Of a stretch of DNA of 35,534 nucleotides, positions 26,254-33,892 are shown in pieces. The translations under genes were made by a program, and so were the position numbers. Origin of the DNA: Idiomarina sp. (GTDB lineage Bacteria > Pseudomonadota > Gammaproteobacteria > Enterobacterales > Alteromonadaceae); contig JAFIFH010000035.1 of assembly GCA_020832105.1 (NCBI GenBank), forward strand, positions 1 to 35,534, written 5' to 3'. Positions within the stretch are counted from its first letter, which is position 1. Every line of letters starts with the position of its first letter. The notes beneath the pieces are model-generated. The model was not told where the DNA came from. It did no database searches and saw nothing but the letters and a program-made list of their open reading frames with translations.

Positions 26254-27747
26254 TTACTTCAGTTCGATGGTCATGTTCGGGCCACTGACCAGGTCAGTTT
26301 CAGGCCAGCGCGCGGTAATCGTTTTGGTTTCACTATAGAAGCGCACCGCTTGTTTACCATAGGCATGCAAATCACCGAAGAATGAGTTTTTCCAGCCAGT
26401 GAACGAAAAGAATGGCAGTGGCACTGGAATTGGTACGTTAATGCCCACCTGGCCTACTTCAATTTCGTGCTGGTATTTACGGCCAGCTGCACCGCTCGCT
26501 GTAAAGATAGAGGTACCGTTGCCGTATGGGTTGGCGTTAACCAGAGCAATCGCTTCTTCCAGTGAATCTACCTGCATACCACACAGTACCGGACCAAAAA
26601 TCTCCTGCTTGTAAATTTCCATATCGGTGGTGACCTGGTTGAAGAACGTAGGTCCAACCCAGTTACCGTCCGGGTAACCTTCTACGGTGCACTCAGAACC
26701 GTCAACCAGCACTTCAGCACCTTCGTCTTTGCCTTGCTGAATCATCTGTAACACACGCTCTTTCGCCTGCGGGCTGATCAGCGGGCCAAAACCTGCGTCT
26801 TTATCATTCCACACACCTGGGCGTACTTTTGCCAATGCTTCAGCAAGCTCTGGAATCCACTCTTTTGCCTTACCAACAAACACCGCACAGGAAATCGCCA
26901 TGCAACGCTGACCAGCAGCACCTACAGAAGCGCCAACCAGGTTATTGATCACCTGTTGTTTGTTCGCATCTGGCATAATCACGCAATGGTTTTTCGCACC
27001 CGCGAATGCCTGAACACGTTTCATGTTTTCGGTACCGCGGCGGTAAATATACTGGCCTACCGGTACTGAGCCGACAAACGACAGCGCACGGATATCCGGG
27101 TGATCAAGCAACATATCCACTTGCTCTTTACCACCATGAATCACCTGCAGCACACCTTTAGGTGCGCCCGCCTGCTCAAACAACTCAACCAAACGTGTTG
27201 GGGTCAATGGATCCTGCTCAGACGGCTTAAGAATAAAGGTGTTACCACAGGCGATAGACAACGGGAACATCCATAATGGAATCATCGCAGGGAAGTTAAA
27301 CGGGGTAATACCTGCACACACACCCAGTGGCTGGGTGTAGCTATAGGTGTCGATACCACGGGCCACGTTTTCTACCGTTTCACCCATTAACAACGAAGGA
27401 ATATTGGCTGCGTGTTCAACCACTTCGATACCACGCCACACGTCGCCCTTGGCATCATCAAAGGTTTTACCGGTTTCGCCAGCAAGAATTTCAGCGATTT
27501 CGTCATGGTGCTCTTTTAGCAGTGCCTGATAACGCATCATCACCCGCGCACGCTCGGAGACCGGCGTTTCCTTCCACTCTTCGAACACAGCTTTAGCATT
27601 AGCAATTGCAGCGTGAACTTCATCTTTAGTGGCACATGGAACCTGCGCGATCACTTCCTGAGTAGCAGGGTTTGTCACCGGGATCATGTCAGTGCTCGCC
27701 GAATCGACGAATTCGCCACCAATGTATAGTTGAACTTGCTTAGCCAT
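26254..27747 (-). CDS. mmsA: Methylmalonate-semialdehyde dehydrogenase (CoA-acylating)
   Basis: Converts methylmalonate semialdehyde, NAD+ and CoA to propionyl-CoA and CO2, the last step of valine degradation. 497 residues, the usual length. The catalytic cysteine C282 is in [15 protein letters not shown], and position 253 is Asn (AGAKNH) where hydrolytic aldehyde dehydrogenases have Glu, as expected for the CoA-dependent MMSDH group. Other family motifs: [50 protein letters not shown]. First gene of the operon, with a promoter in the 120-base spacer shared with the divergent AraC-type regulator. Confidence 0.97.
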   Translation of the reverse strand: MAKQVQLYIGGEFVDSASTDMIPVTNPATQEVIAQVPCATKDEVHAAIANAKAVFEEWKETPVSERARVMMRYQALLKEHHDEIAEILAGETGKTFDDAKGDVWRGIEVVEHAANIPSLLMGETVENVARGIDTYSYTQPLGVCAGITPFNFPAMIPLWMFPLSIACGNTFILKPSEQDPLTPTRLVELFEQAGAPKGVLQVIHGGKEQVDMLLDHPDIRALSFVGSVPVGQYIYRRGTENMKRVQAFAGAKNHCVIMPDANKQQVINNLVGASVGAAGQRCMAISCAVFVGKAKEWIPELAEALAKVRPGVWNDKDAGFGPLISPQAKERVLQMIQQGKDEGAEVLVDGSECTVEGYPDGNWVGPTFFNQVTTDMEIYKQEIFGPVLCGMQVDSLEEAIALVNANPYGNGTSIFTASGAAGRKYQHEIEVGQVGINVPIPVPLPFFSFTGWKNSFFGDLHAYGKQAVRFYSETKTITARWPETDLVSGPNMTIELK

Positions 27748-27797
27748 AATTTACCTACTTGTTATCAATGATATATTTACGTGTCTGCCATTAGAGC

Positions 27798-27825
27798 AAA
27801 ATACGCCAAACTTTAGAATCGACAA
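27798..27825 (-). promoter_or_regulatory. Candidate mmsA promoter
   Basis: On the minus strand TTGTCG (27820-27825) and TATTTT (27798-27803) are 16 bases apart, about 50 bases before the mmsA start. The -35 coincides with the proximal copy of the 21-bp-spaced repeat, the usual place for an AraC-family activator. Confidence 0.5.
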
Positions 27826-27840
27826 ATTTGCGTTTATAAT
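27812..27840 (+). promoter_or_regulatory. Candidate promoter of the AraC-family regulator
   Basis: A consensus TATAAT (27835-27840) with TTTAGA (27812-27817) 17 bases upstream. The -10 lies inside the second regulator repeat, so binding there could block the regulator's own transcription. The start codon is 28 bases past the -10. Confidence 0.6.
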
Positions 27841-27851
27841 GGACAAAATTG
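27815..27851. promoter_or_regulatory. 21-bp-spaced direct repeat, likely AraC/MmsR operator
   Basis: The 16-base units at 27815-27830 and 27836-27851 agree at 13 positions (pattern ARAATSGACAAAWTTG) and start exactly 21 bases apart, two turns of the helix. AraC/XylS-type regulators bind such direct repeats. The second unit also contains the palindrome GACAAAATTGTC (27842-27853). The regulator gene is the immediate neighbour. Confidence 0.6.
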
Positions 27852-27867
27852 TCATAACTGGTGTTTT

Positions 27868-28773
27868 ATGAGTCAACCTTCAAGCTGGCCGCTGCCCGCA
27901 GGCAGTTCTCGCTTACTACTACCACAAGCAACCATTGAGCGCTTGCAGCTACACCCGTTCAGCCGCCAGTTGTATCCGGTGTCTTATGGACATTATTTGC
28001 ATGCCGTGGGCCATCGCGTGCGCCGCTCGGTGCATACCGACCACTTACTTATTTTCTGTCATCAGGGTAGCGGAATATATCAGACCGAGCACCATCACGG
28101 CGAGTTACACGCAGGCGAAGTGCTATTTCTGCGCCGCGGGGTAGCACACTCCTACCAGGCAAGTCCTGATGCACCCTGGAGTATCTATTGGGCGCATTTC
28201 GCCGGTGAGCTGGTTGATCAGTATATGGCTTACCTCGGTGTGCAGGCAGACACCAGCCCACCTGTGCTGCGCCTGACTAATTGGCGAGCACTGCTACCCG
28301 ACGTGACCCAGTTACTCAACCTGCAACACCAGCGCCTGACCCTAGAGCGTGCCTTGTTGGCTGCAAATATTTTACAAAAGCTACTGATACAGCTACCCAG
28401 TTTACGCAGTGATAAACAAAGTCAGGACAAAGATTTCTCACTAACCACCCTTGAGCGTTTTATGCATGACAATAGCCATCGTTCATTGGAGCTAAAAGAT
28501 TTCGCTCAGTTTAGTGGGCTTTCAGTTTATCATTTCAGTAAGAAATTCCGTCAGCTCACCGGGACCAGCCCGATTCGTTATTTTAATGGATTGAAAATGC
28601 GTGAAGCCCAGCGCATGTTGATCGAAACCGACCATTCTATTCGCCAGGTTGGGCACACCCTGGGGTTTGACGACGCTTACTATTTCTCCCGTTTATTTAA
28701 GAAAATGACGGGCTGCTCGCCCAGCGAATTCCGCCAACAACAGGGGAGAACCACAGCGAATGGCAAACAATAA
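27868..28773 (+). CDS. AraC-family transcriptional regulator, MmsR-like
   Basis: 301 residues. The N-terminal half (about 30-150) is an AraC-type cupin sensor: HTDHLLIFCHQGSGIYQT, GELHAGEVLFLRRGVAHSY, then WSIYWAHFAGE. The C-terminal 100 residues hold two helix-turn-helix units: LELKDFAQFSGLSVYHFSKK and, in the second, IRQVGHTLGFDDAYYFSRLF followed by KKMTGCSP, the family signature. In Pseudomonas aeruginosa the AraC-family MmsR activates mmsAB; here the gene is divergent from mmsA, so the same role is inferred, with 3-hydroxyisobutyrate or a related intermediate as possible effector. Overlaps the next gene by 14 bases. Confidence 0.85.
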   Translation: MSQPSSWPLPAGSSRLLLPQATIERLQLHPFSRQLYPVSYGHYLHAVGHRVRRSVHTDHLLIFCHQGSGIYQTEHHHGELHAGEVLFLRRGVAHSYQASPDAPWSIYWAHFAGELVDQYMAYLGVQADTSPPVLRLTNWRALLPDVTQLLNLQHQRLTLERALLAANILQKLLIQLPSLRSDKQSQDKDFSLTTLERFMHDNSHRSLELKDFAQFSGLSVYHFSKKFRQLTGTSPIRYFNGLKMREAQRMLIETDHSIRQVGHTLGFDDAYYFSRLFKKMTGCSPSEFRQQQGRTTANGKQ

Positions 28774-29059
28774 CCAGCTTGAGCTATTTACCATCCCAAA
28801 CCCCTGCATTGGGGTGTGTCAGAGCAACCCGCGCGGCTATTGCATCGGTTGTTTGCGCTCGCGGGACGAACGATTTAACTGGCATTTAAAGACAGCGCAG
28901 GAGCAACGTAAAATCATCCAGTTGGTAAGCCAGCGAAAAGCGCGTTTAATTCAGCAACAGAAGCAACAACGGGTGGCTAACCCTGAATCAATATCAACCG
29001 ATAGCCCGGCCCAAAACACACTCTTTGACTCGCCCGAAGACCTTAAAGGACAAAAATAA
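28760..29059 (+). CDS. DUF1289 family protein
   Basis: 99 residues. The N-terminal half has the DUF1289 pattern of four cysteines, PCIGVCQSN ... GYCIGCLRSRDE, followed by a conserved tryptophan (FNWHL), which probably binds a metal such as zinc. The rest is basic and glutamine-rich (KARLIQQQKQQR), then acidic, and is likely disordered. Function is unknown. It overlaps the regulator gene by 14 bases and is three bases before the transporter, so all three should be co-transcribed. Confidence 0.88.
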   Translation: MANNNQLELFTIPNPCIGVCQSNPRGYCIGCLRSRDERFNWHLKTAQEQRKIIQLVSQRKARLIQQQKQQRVANPESISTDSPAQNTLFDSPEDLKGQK

Positions 29060-29062
29060 TCC

Positions 29063-29917
29063 ATGTTAACCCTGTGCTTAGTGACCCTGCTGTGGGCCTT
29101 TAGTTTTTCTTTGATTGGTGTCTATCTTGCTGCAGATGTCGATGCGTATATTGCAGTCTTTATTCGGATGCTATTGGCCACGCTGCTGTTACTTCCGCTG
29201 TTTCGGTGGCGCGGCATCAGTGTCAGCTATGCCGCAAAGCTGTGCCTGATTGGTGGCGTGCAGATTGGTGTCATGTATATATTGCTGTATCACGCATTCT
29301 TATATTTAAGTGTTGCCGAGATCTTACTGTTTACTATTTTCACGCCGCTCTATATTACTTTAATAGATGAGTGGTTCATGAATCGAAAGTCTGTGCCACT
29401 GCGTTGGTGGTTCGCTGCGCTGCTATCAGTGATTGGTGCCGCCATTATTCGCTATGACGAAGTGAGCACCAGCTTTATCACTGGCTTTTTATTAATCCAG
29501 GGTGCCAACCTGGCCTTTGCTATTGGTCAGGTCGCCTATAAGCGCCTGGCGGAAAATAAAGCCCGCATGCAAATTGCCCACTATGCGTTATTTTTCTTCG
29601 GGGCTTTAGTCGTTAGCGGCATCGCCGCAATCTTTCTTGCCGACTGGACCCGTCAGCCTGAAACCATGATTCACTGGGGGGTTCTGCTATGGTTGGGGTT
29701 AGTCGCTTCCGGTGTCGGCTACCTTGCCTGGAGCCTGGCTAGTAAGCGCGTGAATATTGCGCAACTTGCGACCATGAATAATATGCTGATTCCTGCTGGC
29801 CTATTAGTAAACTTTATTTTCTGGGGAGCTCAACTTAACTGGGCACAACTTATTATTGGTGGATCTATCATTACCTTCGGTGTTGTGTTAGCTTCACGGC
29901 GCCCGGTGCAGGGGTAA
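29063..29917 (+). CDS. EamA/DMT-family transporter
   Basis: 284 residues, ten predicted membrane spans in two EamA halves (about 1-130 and 140-280), the layout of drug/metabolite transporters. Typical family motifs are LLWAFSFSLIGVYL at the start, FIRMLLATLLLLP, the IIRYDE end of the first half, and WSLASKRVNIAQLATMNNMLIP in the second. Substrate cannot be read from sequence. Its coupling to the mmsA regulator gene suggests export of an amino acid or organic acid related to branched-chain metabolism, but this is only context. The ATG begins three bases after the DUF1289 stop. Confidence 0.85.
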   Translation: MLTLCLVTLLWAFSFSLIGVYLAADVDAYIAVFIRMLLATLLLLPLFRWRGISVSYAAKLCLIGGVQIGVMYILLYHAFLYLSVAEILLFTIFTPLYITLIDEWFMNRKSVPLRWWFAALLSVIGAAIIRYDEVSTSFITGFLLIQGANLAFAIGQVAYKRLAENKARMQIAHYALFFFGALVVSGIAAIFLADWTRQPETMIHWGVLLWLGLVASGVGYLAWSLASKRVNIAQLATMNNMLIPAGLLVNFIFWGAQLNWAQLIIGGSIITFGVVLASRRPVQG

Positions 29918-29942
29918 GAAAAAATGCGGACAAATGAGTCAG

Positions 29943-30100
29943 TGGCGGTCTGCTTAGTCAGGTTAATCAGCCATGCTAGAACAATGCTAAATGCATTAAA
30001 CCATTTAGCGTAGACCCTGCTGGCGGGGACCTTTCGATTAATCAAAGGTTTTAAATAAACTCGCAGAAGTGAAGGTTACGTAATCCCGAGCTGACCGCCA
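29943..30100. other. Structured intergenic region before the OmpA genes
   Basis: The spacer from 29918 to 30285 (368 bases) has no gene but is rich in inverted repeats. TGGCGGTC (29943-29950) pairs with GACCGCCA (30093-30100) and would enclose GCTAAATG/CATTTAGC (29986-29993 with 30002-30009) and ACCTTT/AAAGGT (30029-30034 with 30044-30049). The last stem is followed by TTTTAAAT and could end the EamA transcript. I do not recognise an RNA family; strand and transcription are unknown. Confidence 0.4.
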
Positions 30101-30190
30101 GAATTTGTAAAAGTTCAAGTCGAAAACTGGTTTTTCAGCTAAGTTACGAAAAACAAAGCAAAAAGAATCAGTAAAAATAATGCAAACAGA

Positions 30191-30219
30191 TTTTTAATTT
30201 TTGCTAGATCGACTATGAT
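30191..30219 (+). promoter_or_regulatory. Possible promoter of the first OmpA-type gene
   Basis: TATGAT (30214-30219) is a good -10; 17 bases upstream lies only TTTTTA (30191-30196), a poor -35, in an A/T-rich stretch that could serve as an UP element. This would give a leader of about 60 nt containing a short ACAGG/CCTGT stem. Confidence 0.4.
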
Positions 30220-30285
30220 TAGCACAGTACAGGGGTTAACACGAGCCTGTTAATTTAGTTCGAAAATAAGCATAAGGAATAGACC

Positions 30286-31368
30286 ATGCGTACTTTTTTT
30301 GTCAAAACCACCGCTGTTTCAGCTGCCGTACTGATGGGTTTAATCAGTACAGCTGCCCTGAGTCAGTCTCAGAACGACGAGCATACTTACTTCGGTGTGC
30401 GCCTGGGCCTGGTTAATTCTGACAGTGACCGTTTTATTAACATTGATGGAACTGCTTTCGACTACGATAGCGGCTTCGCCCACACTGCCTATGGCCTGCA
30501 ACTGGGTCACCGTTGGGCAAACGGTTGGGAAATCCGTTCTTATTATGATCGTTTAAATACTGACGTATCAGGCGCTGGCAGTGACAGCGGCTATATGTTT
30601 GGTGCTGACGGTATTTATAACTTCCGTAATGGTATCTACTTAGGTGCGGGTATTAATAGCACCGAATTTAACGATGCAACAGACCGCTTTATCCGCGGTA
30701 CAGTGGGTTATACACTGCCTTTTGCAGACCGCTGGAATGCACGCGTTGAATATGCATATCAGACATCTAGTGATTTTGACGATCAGTACCTGGGTCTGTC
30801 ATTGAACTACGGCTTCGGTTTTGCAACTCGCACTGAAGCACGTCCTGAAGAGCCAGCACCTGCGCCAGAGCGCACTCGCGATTCAGACGGTGATGGCGTG
30901 CCAGATTACCGTGATCAGTGCCCTGACACACCACGTGGCCACGTTGTTGACGAAGACGGCTGTACCGTGATGGTCGAGCAGAACATCCGCCACGAGCTGG
31001 TCGTGAACTTCGAATTTGATTCTGCTGAAGTACGCAGCCGCTTCTATGGCGACATTGAAGAGCTGGGTGAACTGATGCAAGAGCATAGCGATGTGTCTAT
31101 TGAGATCGGTGGTCACACTGACTTAATCGGTCCTGAAGATTACAACCAAGGCTTATCAGAGCGTCGTGCTCAAGCAGTGAAAGATGTACTGGTTTCGCGT
31201 TTCAACATCAGCGCTGACCGTATCTCTACACGCGGCTACGGTATGCGTCGTCCAATCGTTGATGAAATCAGCCTGGAAGCGAACCCACGTAACCGTCGTA
31301 TTGAAGCGACTCTATCAGCCACTGAAGAAGTTCCGTTAACGCGCGAAATGCAGCGTCGCGGCTACTAA
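30286..31368 (+). CDS. OmpA-family outer-membrane protein
   Basis: 360 residues. Signal peptide of about 26 residues (cleavage near AALS-Q). Residues about 30-185 form an eight-stranded beta-barrel, with repeated aromatic strands such as YFGVRLGLVN, WEIRSYYDRL, YLGLSLNYGFGF. A proline/glutamate linker (about 186-198) leads to a calcium-binding thrombospondin type 3 repeat, DSDGDGVPDYRDQCPDTPRG (about 200-219). The C-terminal OmpA domain (about 240-345) has the peptidoglycan-binding pattern GGHTDLIGPEDYNQGLSERR ... NRRIEA with the conserved D and R. It links the outer membrane to the wall. AAGGA ribosome site; strong terminator downstream. A diverged copy follows. Confidence 0.93.
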   Translation: MRTFFVKTTAVSAAVLMGLISTAALSQSQNDEHTYFGVRLGLVNSDSDRFINIDGTAFDYDSGFAHTAYGLQLGHRWANGWEIRSYYDRLNTDVSGAGSDSGYMFGADGIYNFRNGIYLGAGINSTEFNDATDRFIRGTVGYTLPFADRWNARVEYAYQTSSDFDDQYLGLSLNYGFGFATRTEARPEEPAPAPERTRDSDGDGVPDYRDQCPDTPRGHVVDEDGCTVMVEQNIRHELVVNFEFDSAEVRSRFYGDIEELGELMQEHSDVSIEIGGHTDLIGPEDYNQGLSERRAQAVKDVLVSRFNISADRISTRGYGMRRPIVDEISLEANPRNRRIEATLSATEEVPLTREMQRRGY

Positions 31369-31390
31369 TCTTCCGTAAGTTTGATTAAAA

Positions 31391-31417
31391 AGCGAGGCCT
31401 TTGCCTCGCTTTTTTTA
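31391..31417 (+). terminator. Intrinsic terminator after the first OmpA-type gene
   Basis: AGCGAGGC (31391-31398) and GCCTCGCT (31403-31410) form an 8-bp stem with a CTTT loop, followed by seven T and preceded by AAAA. It separates the two OmpA genes into different transcripts. Confidence 0.93.
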
Positions 31418-31504
31418 TGCCTGAAATTATGTTAGCTTACCTTTAAAAATTACTTAAAAAACAATGACTTAGTAATTAAGTGTTATAACAAAAGGTAAAC
31501 TACT

Positions 31505-32548
31505 ATGGATGTTAAATCTGGCGTGTGGCGTCTCGGCCTTCTCGGGCTGGGCCTTGTCGTTATTCAGTCCGCTGCCCTGGCGAACAATCTTAGCGAGTCC
31601 GCTCACCCTTTCTTCGGAGTGCGGCTGACGGCCCTCAACCCTGACGATAGTCGGCGCATGGTCAACGACAACATCGCCTACCCCTACCGTAACAACTTTG
31701 AAAGCCCTGGGTTTGGCCTGCAATACGGTATTGCCTGGAATCACCACTGGCAGCTACGTAGTTATTATGACCGTATCAGAATGAACGTGAGTGAAGGGCA
31801 GCCCAATGTCTGGGGCCATAGCTATGGCGTGGACGCGCTCTATCGCTTCGATTCCGGCGTCTATACTGGCGTTGGGCTCAACAGTACCCGGACCAATCAA
31901 CAACGTGACCCAATGCTGCGCGCATCCCTGGGCTACCAGGTGGAGCTGCTTGATCGTTTTTTCACGAGCCTGGAATATAACCTGCAATCGGAAAGTCAGT
32001 TTACTGATCATTTGGTTAGCTGGAGTCTTAACTATCGTTTTGGCCGCGACATGGACACGCAAACCTTACCCCGTGAGTTCAGGCAACGGCGCCAGCAACG
32101 CAGCACTCAATCGGCACCAACCACCAGGCGCGCTTCTGCGACACCCAGCCGACCAGTATCCACTGCTGACTCATTAGCTGAACTGCGCCAGCCTCCTGCG
32201 GATTTGCCTTTTGCATTTAATTCGGCTCAACTTGACCAAGTCTGGTACGGCGCGGTCGGTCGCATTGCTGACATTCTCATGGAAAAACCGTCGCTGTCAC
32301 TGGTATTGATCGGACACAGCGACCTCACCGGCGAGACAGATTACAACCTCTATCTTTCCCAACGCCGGGCGAATTACGTGGCGAGTTTATTAGTTGAAGA
32401 CTTTGCCGTGCCTGCAGAACGGATTAAAACCACGGGAGTGGGTATGCAGGACCCGCTCATTGAGCAGGTTGGGCGAAGCGCAAATGCAAAAAATCGCCGG
32501 GTTGAAATACTCTTTCAAACCAGCGATTCATCGATGTCAGGCATTTGA
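31505..32548 (+). CDS. OmpA-like outer-membrane protein, diverged tandem paralogue
   Basis: 347 residues with a signal peptide of about 26 residues (ending SAALA-NN). The N-terminal barrel parallels its neighbour strand by strand: FFGVRLTALNPDDSRRM against YFGVRLGLVNSDSDRF, WQLRSYYDRIRMNVS against WEIRSYYDRLNTDVS, and SWSLNYRFG against GLSLNYGFG. It lacks the calcium-binding TSP3 repeat; the linker is instead basic and low-complexity (about 180-220, rich in R, Q, S, T). The C-terminal OmpA domain is kept (LIGHSDLTGETDYNLYLSQR ... KNRRVEI), so wall binding is still likely. Ribosome site AAAGG. Its stop is 8 bases from the end of the convergent thiolase gene, with no terminator between. Confidence 0.87.
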   Translation: MDVKSGVWRLGLLGLGLVVIQSAALANNLSESAHPFFGVRLTALNPDDSRRMVNDNIAYPYRNNFESPGFGLQYGIAWNHHWQLRSYYDRIRMNVSEGQPNVWGHSYGVDALYRFDSGVYTGVGLNSTRTNQQRDPMLRASLGYQVELLDRFFTSLEYNLQSESQFTDHLVSWSLNYRFGRDMDTQTLPREFRQRRQQRSTQSAPTTRRASATPSRPVSTADSLAELRQPPADLPFAFNSAQLDQVWYGAVGRIADILMEKPSLSLVLIGHSDLTGETDYNLYLSQRRANYVASLLVEDFAVPAERIKTTGVGMQDPLIEQVGRSANAKNRRVEILFQTSDSSMSGI

Positions 32549-32556
32549 TTGTTGTG

Positions 32557-33738
32557 TTACAACATCTCTACGGTAAGCGCGACGGCTTCCCCGCCGCCAA
32601 TACACAGCGATGCGAGGCCACGCTGCTTACCATGCAGCTTTAATGCGTGCAATAAGGTGACTAGAATACGTGCACCACTTGCACCAATTGGGTGACCCAG
32701 TGCGCAGGCGCCGCCATGCACGTTCACTTTACTGTCATCCAATTGCATCTCTTTGATAGCAAGCATCGTTACCATCGCGAAAGCTTCATTAATCTCCCAC
32801 AGATCGATGTCGTCCTTCGACCAGCCTGCTTTCTCAAGCGCAGCCTCCATTGCCCCCACCGGAGCAATCGTAAACTCTGACGGCTTACGGGCAAAGGTTG
32901 CATGGCTTGCGATCCGCGCTAATGGCGTCAAACCCTGGGCTTTTGCATCATCGGCGCGCATCAACACCAATGCCGCCGCGCCGTCTGAGATTGAACTTGA
33001 ATTCGCCGCGGTGACGGTACCATCTTTGGCAAACGCTGGACGCAATTGCGGTATTTTATCGATCCGTGCTTTGCCTGGCTGCTCATCTATAGCCACAGTC
33101 ACATCGCCTTTGCGGGTTGCATAAGTGACCGCTTCGACTTCAGCGTCAAAGGCACCATCACTGATCGCTTTTTGCGCCCGCTCTAACGAACGAATGGCAA
33201 AATCATCCATCTGTTCGCGGCTAAAGCCATAATCATCGGCAGTCGTTTGCGCAAAACAACCCATCGCCTGGTTATCGTAAGCATCCTCAAGGCCGTCGAA
33301 CATCATATGGTCGAGCATTTTCGCATGGCCCATCCGGTATCCCTGACGTGCCTGAGGTAATACGTAAGGGGCGTTTGACATGCTTTCCATACCGCCAGCC
33401 ACAATCACATCAGCACTGCCTGCTTTGAGTAAGTCATGACCGAACATCACCGTCTTCAGGCCTGATCCACAGACCTTGTTAATGGTGGTTGCACCAGCTG
33501 ATAATGGTAAACCAGCACCAAGTGCTGCCTGACGGGCAGGCGCCTGGCCAAGGGCCGCTGGTAATACGCAGCCCATAAATACTTCATTGACCTGTTCTGA
33601 CTTGATGCCAGCACGCGCCACGGCCGCTTTGATAGCGGTCGCGCCTAACTCAGTGGCTTTGACCGGTGCAAGCTCGCCCTGAAACCCGCCCATAGGGGTG
33701 CGCACAGCAGAAACTATTACGATATCATCCGACTTCAC
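32557..33738 (-). CDS. Acetyl-CoA C-acyltransferase (thiolase)
   Basis: 393-residue thiolase, typical for acetyl-CoA acetyltransferases. Active-site residues are complete: C90 (NKVCGSG), H349 (ALGHPIGASG) and C379 (LCIGGG), with NEAFA present. The start is a GTG at 33738 preceded by a perfect GGAGG six bases away; the open frame continues upstream but without conservation. It may cleave acetoacetyl-CoA (end product of leucine breakdown) or 2-methylacetoacetyl-CoA (isoleucine); sequence alone does not decide. It is divergent from liuR with a probable LiuR operator between, so it should be part of the leucine/isovalerate regulon. Confidence 0.94.
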   Translation of the reverse strand: MKSDDIVIVSAVRTPMGGFQGELAPVKATELGATAIKAAVARAGIKSEQVNEVFMGCVLPAALGQAPARQAALGAGLPLSAGATTINKVCGSGLKTVMFGHDLLKAGSADVIVAGGMESMSNAPYVLPQARQGYRMGHAKMLDHMMFDGLEDAYDNQAMGCFAQTTADDYGFSREQMDDFAIRSLERAQKAISDGAFDAEVEAVTYATRKGDVTVAIDEQPGKARIDKIPQLRPAFAKDGTVTAANSSSISDGAAALVLMRADDAKAQGLTPLARIASHATFARKPSEFTIAPVGAMEAALEKAGWSKDDIDLWEINEAFAMVTMLAIKEMQLDDSKVNVHGGACALGHPIGASGARILVTLLHALKLHGKQRGLASLCIGGGEAVALTVEML

Positions 33739-33806
33739 AGTAAACCTCCAGATACAGCTGCGTAAAAAATAGTGAGAAGAAATACCCCCCACCTTGAGTG
33801 CAGCAC

Positions 33807-33822
33807 TTTACGTTAACGTCAA
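33807..33822. promoter_or_regulatory. Palindrome between thiolase gene and liuR, probable LiuR operator
   Basis: TTTACGTTAACGTCAA holds a perfect 10-bp palindrome ACGTTAACGT (33810-33819) with near-symmetric flanks. On the minus strand TTGACG (33817-33822) could be the thiolase -35; on the plus strand TTAACG (33813-33818) with TATCGC 17 bases on could serve liuR. It lies midway between the two divergent genes, as expected for a MerR-type operator controlling both. Assignment to LiuR is by neighbourhood. Confidence 0.65.
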
Positions 33823-33892
33823 CTTCCCTTAAGCTTATCGCTCTCACTGGTTTAAATGCAAGCATAACTCACTTGATTCTTAGCGAAACAAA

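Noticed and set aside
29943..30100. 6S RNA or a known riboswitch in the spacer before the OmpA genes
   Set aside because: Length and inverted repeats invited the idea, but I see none of the conserved sequence blocks of 6S RNA or of riboswitch classes I know; it is kept only as an unassigned structured region.
31481..31490. TATAAC as -10 of the second OmpA-type gene
   Set aside because: It lies directly before the ribosome site, so a transcript from it would start at or beyond the AAAGG and could not be translated normally.
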